From: an uncultured beta proteobacterium
Lineage (GTDB): Bacteria; Pseudomonadota; Gammaproteobacteria; Burkholderiales; Burkholderiaceae_C
Direction of reading: 5' to 3'
Assembly (NCBI GenBank): GCA_903885585.1
Contig: CAISJH010000168.1
Coordinates: 1-32,311, forward strand
DNA length: 32,311 nt
Under the pieces are notes generated by a model, which worked only from the letters and a program-made list of their open reading frames with translations, searched no databases and was not told the origin of the DNA. A program made the position numbers and the translations under genes. Below, piece after piece: positions 30,388 to 32,311 of the stretch; the first letter of the stretch is position 1, and the number at the start of each line of letters is the position of its first letter.

Positions 30388-31446
30388 TTACTCCGCCTTG
30401 ATGCCTGCAGTCTTGATGACCCGCGTCCACAGGTCCAACTCGCTCTTGACGAAGCGCGTGTAGGGCTCGGAGCCCTGGGGCGGCACCACGAAACCCACAG
30501 ACTCCATGCGCTGACGAATCTCGGCGCTGCCCATGATCTTGCGAACCGCCGCCTCGAGCTTGTCGACGATGGGCTTGGGCGTACTGCGGTGCACCGACAG
30601 CCCGCTCCAGGACAAGGCTTCATAGCCCTTGACTCCGGTCTCAGCGATGGTGGGCACATCGGGATAAAGCGGGTTGCGCTCCAGGCTGGTCACAGCCAGG
30701 GCACGCAACTTGCCCGCGCGCACATGGGGCAAGGCCACGTCCTGATTGATGAACATCATCGGGATCTGGCCCCCCAGCAAGTCCTGCATCATCGGGCCGC
30801 CCCCGCGGTAGGGAATGCCCACGATGAACAGGGGCCGGCCGTTCTCACCGCCCACCTGCTTGAGCAGTTCCATGGCCATGTGGCCGCTGGCCGCATGCGT
30901 GTAGCCATAGTTCATCTTTCCGGGGTTCTTGCGGATGTAGCCCACCAGCTCCTGGAAGGTCTTGAAGGGTTGGTCCGGATGCACCACCAGCACATTCGGC
31001 CCGGTGTGCACCTGGCTGAGGTGGATGAAGTCACGCATCGAGTCGTAGGCCAGCTTGGGGTCCAGGCCGTGGGCCACCGCGTTCTGGCCCACGCCGGTCT
31101 GGATCAGGGTGTAGCCATCTGCCGGCGCTTGCAACGCGCGCAAGGTGCCGATCGTGCCGCCAGCGCCACCGACGTTCTCCACGATCACCTGTTGACCAAG
31201 CTCGCGCGACAGCCCCTGGGCCAGCATGCGCGCCATCACGTCGCTGGTCCCCCCCGCCGGGAAGGGGCTCACCAGCTTGACGGGGCGGTTCGGCCAGGCC
31301 TCCTGCGCCGCTGCCGGTGCACTTGTGGCCATCACGGCAGCCACCAAGCCTGACAACAAGCACAGCATCCTGCAACAGCTGCGCACATGCCGGGCCGCCC
31401 ATCGCCCAGCCAGCAAAAGGGGAAACAGGGGGTGCATCTTGCTCAT
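30388..31446 (-). CDS. Tripartite tricarboxylate transporter substrate-binding protein (TctC/Bug family)
   Basis: WPNRPVKLVSPFPAGGTSDVMARMLAQGLSRELGQQVIVENVGGAGGTIGT and LLGGQIPMMFINQDVALPHVRAGKLRALAVTS; hydrophobic N-terminal export signal. Confidence 0.92.
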   Translation of the reverse strand: MSKMHPLFPLLLAGRWAARHVRSCCRMLCLLSGLVAAVMATSAPAAAQEAWPNRPVKLVSPFPAGGTSDVMARMLAQGLSRELGQQVIVENVGGAGGTIGTLRALQAPADGYTLIQTGVGQNAVAHGLDPKLAYDSMRDFIHLSQVHTGPNVLVVHPDQPFKTFQELVGYIRKNPGKMNYGYTHAASGHMAMELLKQVGGENGRPLFIVGIPYRGGGPMMQDLLGGQIPMMFINQDVALPHVRAGKLRALAVTSLERNPLYPDVPTIAETGVKGYEALSWSGLSVHRSTPKPIVDKLEAAVRKIMGSAEIRQRMESVGFVVPPQGSEPYTRFVKSELDLWTRVIKTAGIKAE

Positions 31447-31498
31447 CGTCAATCTCCTCCAGGGGTGTGCGGGATAGGCCAAGCCCACGGTTCGCTTT

Positions 31499-31569
31499 GC
31501 GACAGCGTCGCGAGCCCATGCAGCATCCCAGCCCGCTCACGCGGGCCGGAAAAGCTCCAAAGCTTGGAG
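31499..31569. promoter_or_regulatory. Divergent tctC/talrD intergenic region with three short perfect inverted repeats
   Basis: GCGAC-AGC-GTCGC (31499-31511), GCCCGC-TCAC-GCGGGC (31531-31546), CTCCAA-AGC-TTGGAG (31555-31569). Confidence 0.45.
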
Positions 31570-31628
31570 TCTGCATTGATACATTGGCGTTTCAATTCGT
31601 CGTAACCCGAGCATTCACGCGCATCTTC

Positions 31629-32311
31629 ATGGCAAAGACAACCGCAGAACCCCAAGACACGGCTGCCCGAGCGTTGGCCCAGCGCGCCGCAGACCGCGTG
31701 AGCTACGCAAATGCCATCGATGCCTCGAAGTCCAGCGCTGCCAATCAAGGCGACCGGATCGCTCATGTGGCACTGTCCCTGGTGCGGCTGCCGCTGGCCA
31801 CGCCAGTGAGCGATGCCAAGGTGCTGACCGGCCGACAAAAACCCATGACGGAGATCGCGTTCGTCTTTGCAGAGATCACCTCCCGTGAGGGCCATCAGGG
31901 GGTGGGCTTTGGATACTCCAAGCGTGCCGGCGGCCCGGGCCTTTACGCCCACGCCTGTGAATTGGCCGAGCACCTGATCGGCGAAGACCCCAACGACATC
32001 CAGCGCCTGTTCACCAAGCTGCTGTGGGCCGGCGCCAGCATGGGGCGCAGCGGCCTGACCACGCAAGCCATTGCCCCATTTGACATGGCCCTGTGGGACT
32101 TGAAGGCCCGCCGGGCGGGGCTGCCACTGGCCAAGCTGCTGGGGGCTCACCGGGATTCGGTGCGCTGCTACAACACCTCGGGCGGGTTTCTGCACACGCC
32201 GCTGGAACAGGTGCTGGAGAACGTGGCGATATCGCGTGACGCCGGCATTGGCGGCATCAAGCTCAAGGTCGGCCACCCCGACCACCGGGTCGACCTGCAG
32301 CGGGTCGAGGC
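31629..32311 (+). CDS. Enolase-superfamily L-talarate/galactarate dehydratase-like protein, 3' truncated by window end
   Basis: Open frame from ATG 31629 to window end (absent from ORF track): MAKTTAEPQDTAARALAQRAADRVSYANAIDASK...AHVALSLVRLPLATPVSDAKVLTGRQKPMTEIAFVFAEI...APFDMALWDLKARRAGLPLAKLLGAHRDSVRCYNTSGGF...GIGGIKLKVGHP. Confidence 0.85.
   Translation, partial: MAKTTAEPQDTAARALAQRAADRVSYANAIDASKSSAANQGDRIAHVALSLVRLPLATPVSDAKVLTGRQKPMTEIAFVFAEITSREGHQGVGFGYSKRAGGPGLYAHACELAEHLIGEDPNDIQRLFTKLLWAGASMGRSGLTTQAIAPFDMALWDLKARRAGLPLAKLLGAHRDSVRCYNTSGGFLHTPLEQVLENVAISRDAGIGGIKLKVGHPDHRVDLQRVE

Noticed and set aside
29143-31353. 736-aa plus-strand ORF opposite the IlvD/Edd dehydratase and tctC
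   Set aside because: Antisense shadow frame; both minus-strand genes have clear family motifs.

Overview
GC-rich, densely coded window, most likely from a betaproteobacterium (Comamonadaceae/Burkholderiales-like, judged from gene content only). Three blocks are visible. (A) 27-6393, + strand: hexuronate/aldarate catabolism (uronate dehydrogenase, TRAP transporter DctP/Q/M, SMP-30 lactonase, GarD-type galactarate dehydratase). (B) 7055-22356: a divergent purine/ureide catabolic locus. The leftward arm is puuD-uraH-xdhA-xdhB-xdhC. The rightward arm is a GntR/FCD regulator, puuE, a uraD-allC fusion, an M20-family protein, an NMT1-type ABC transporter and a lone ureD. (C) 26758-32311: PhyH dioxygenase, RraA-like protein, IlvD/Edd aldonate dehydratase and TctC/Bug binding protein on the - strand, then a divergent enolase-superfamily talarate/galactarate dehydratase cut by the window end. 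A tamB-like gene (22415-26734) sits between B and C. Main points for follow-up: (1) the M20 protein in the ureide operon appears to lack three of the five usual metal ligands, including the bridging Asp; (2) the RraA-like protein has Ala where the D-x20-R-D aldolase acidic residue is expected; (3) a mirrored ATTGTATACA pair lies in the divergent purine promoter; (4) ureD and tamB abut, each without its usual partners. All calls come from reading translations and motifs; no searches were run. No tRNA, rRNA, CRISPR or transposase was recognised.
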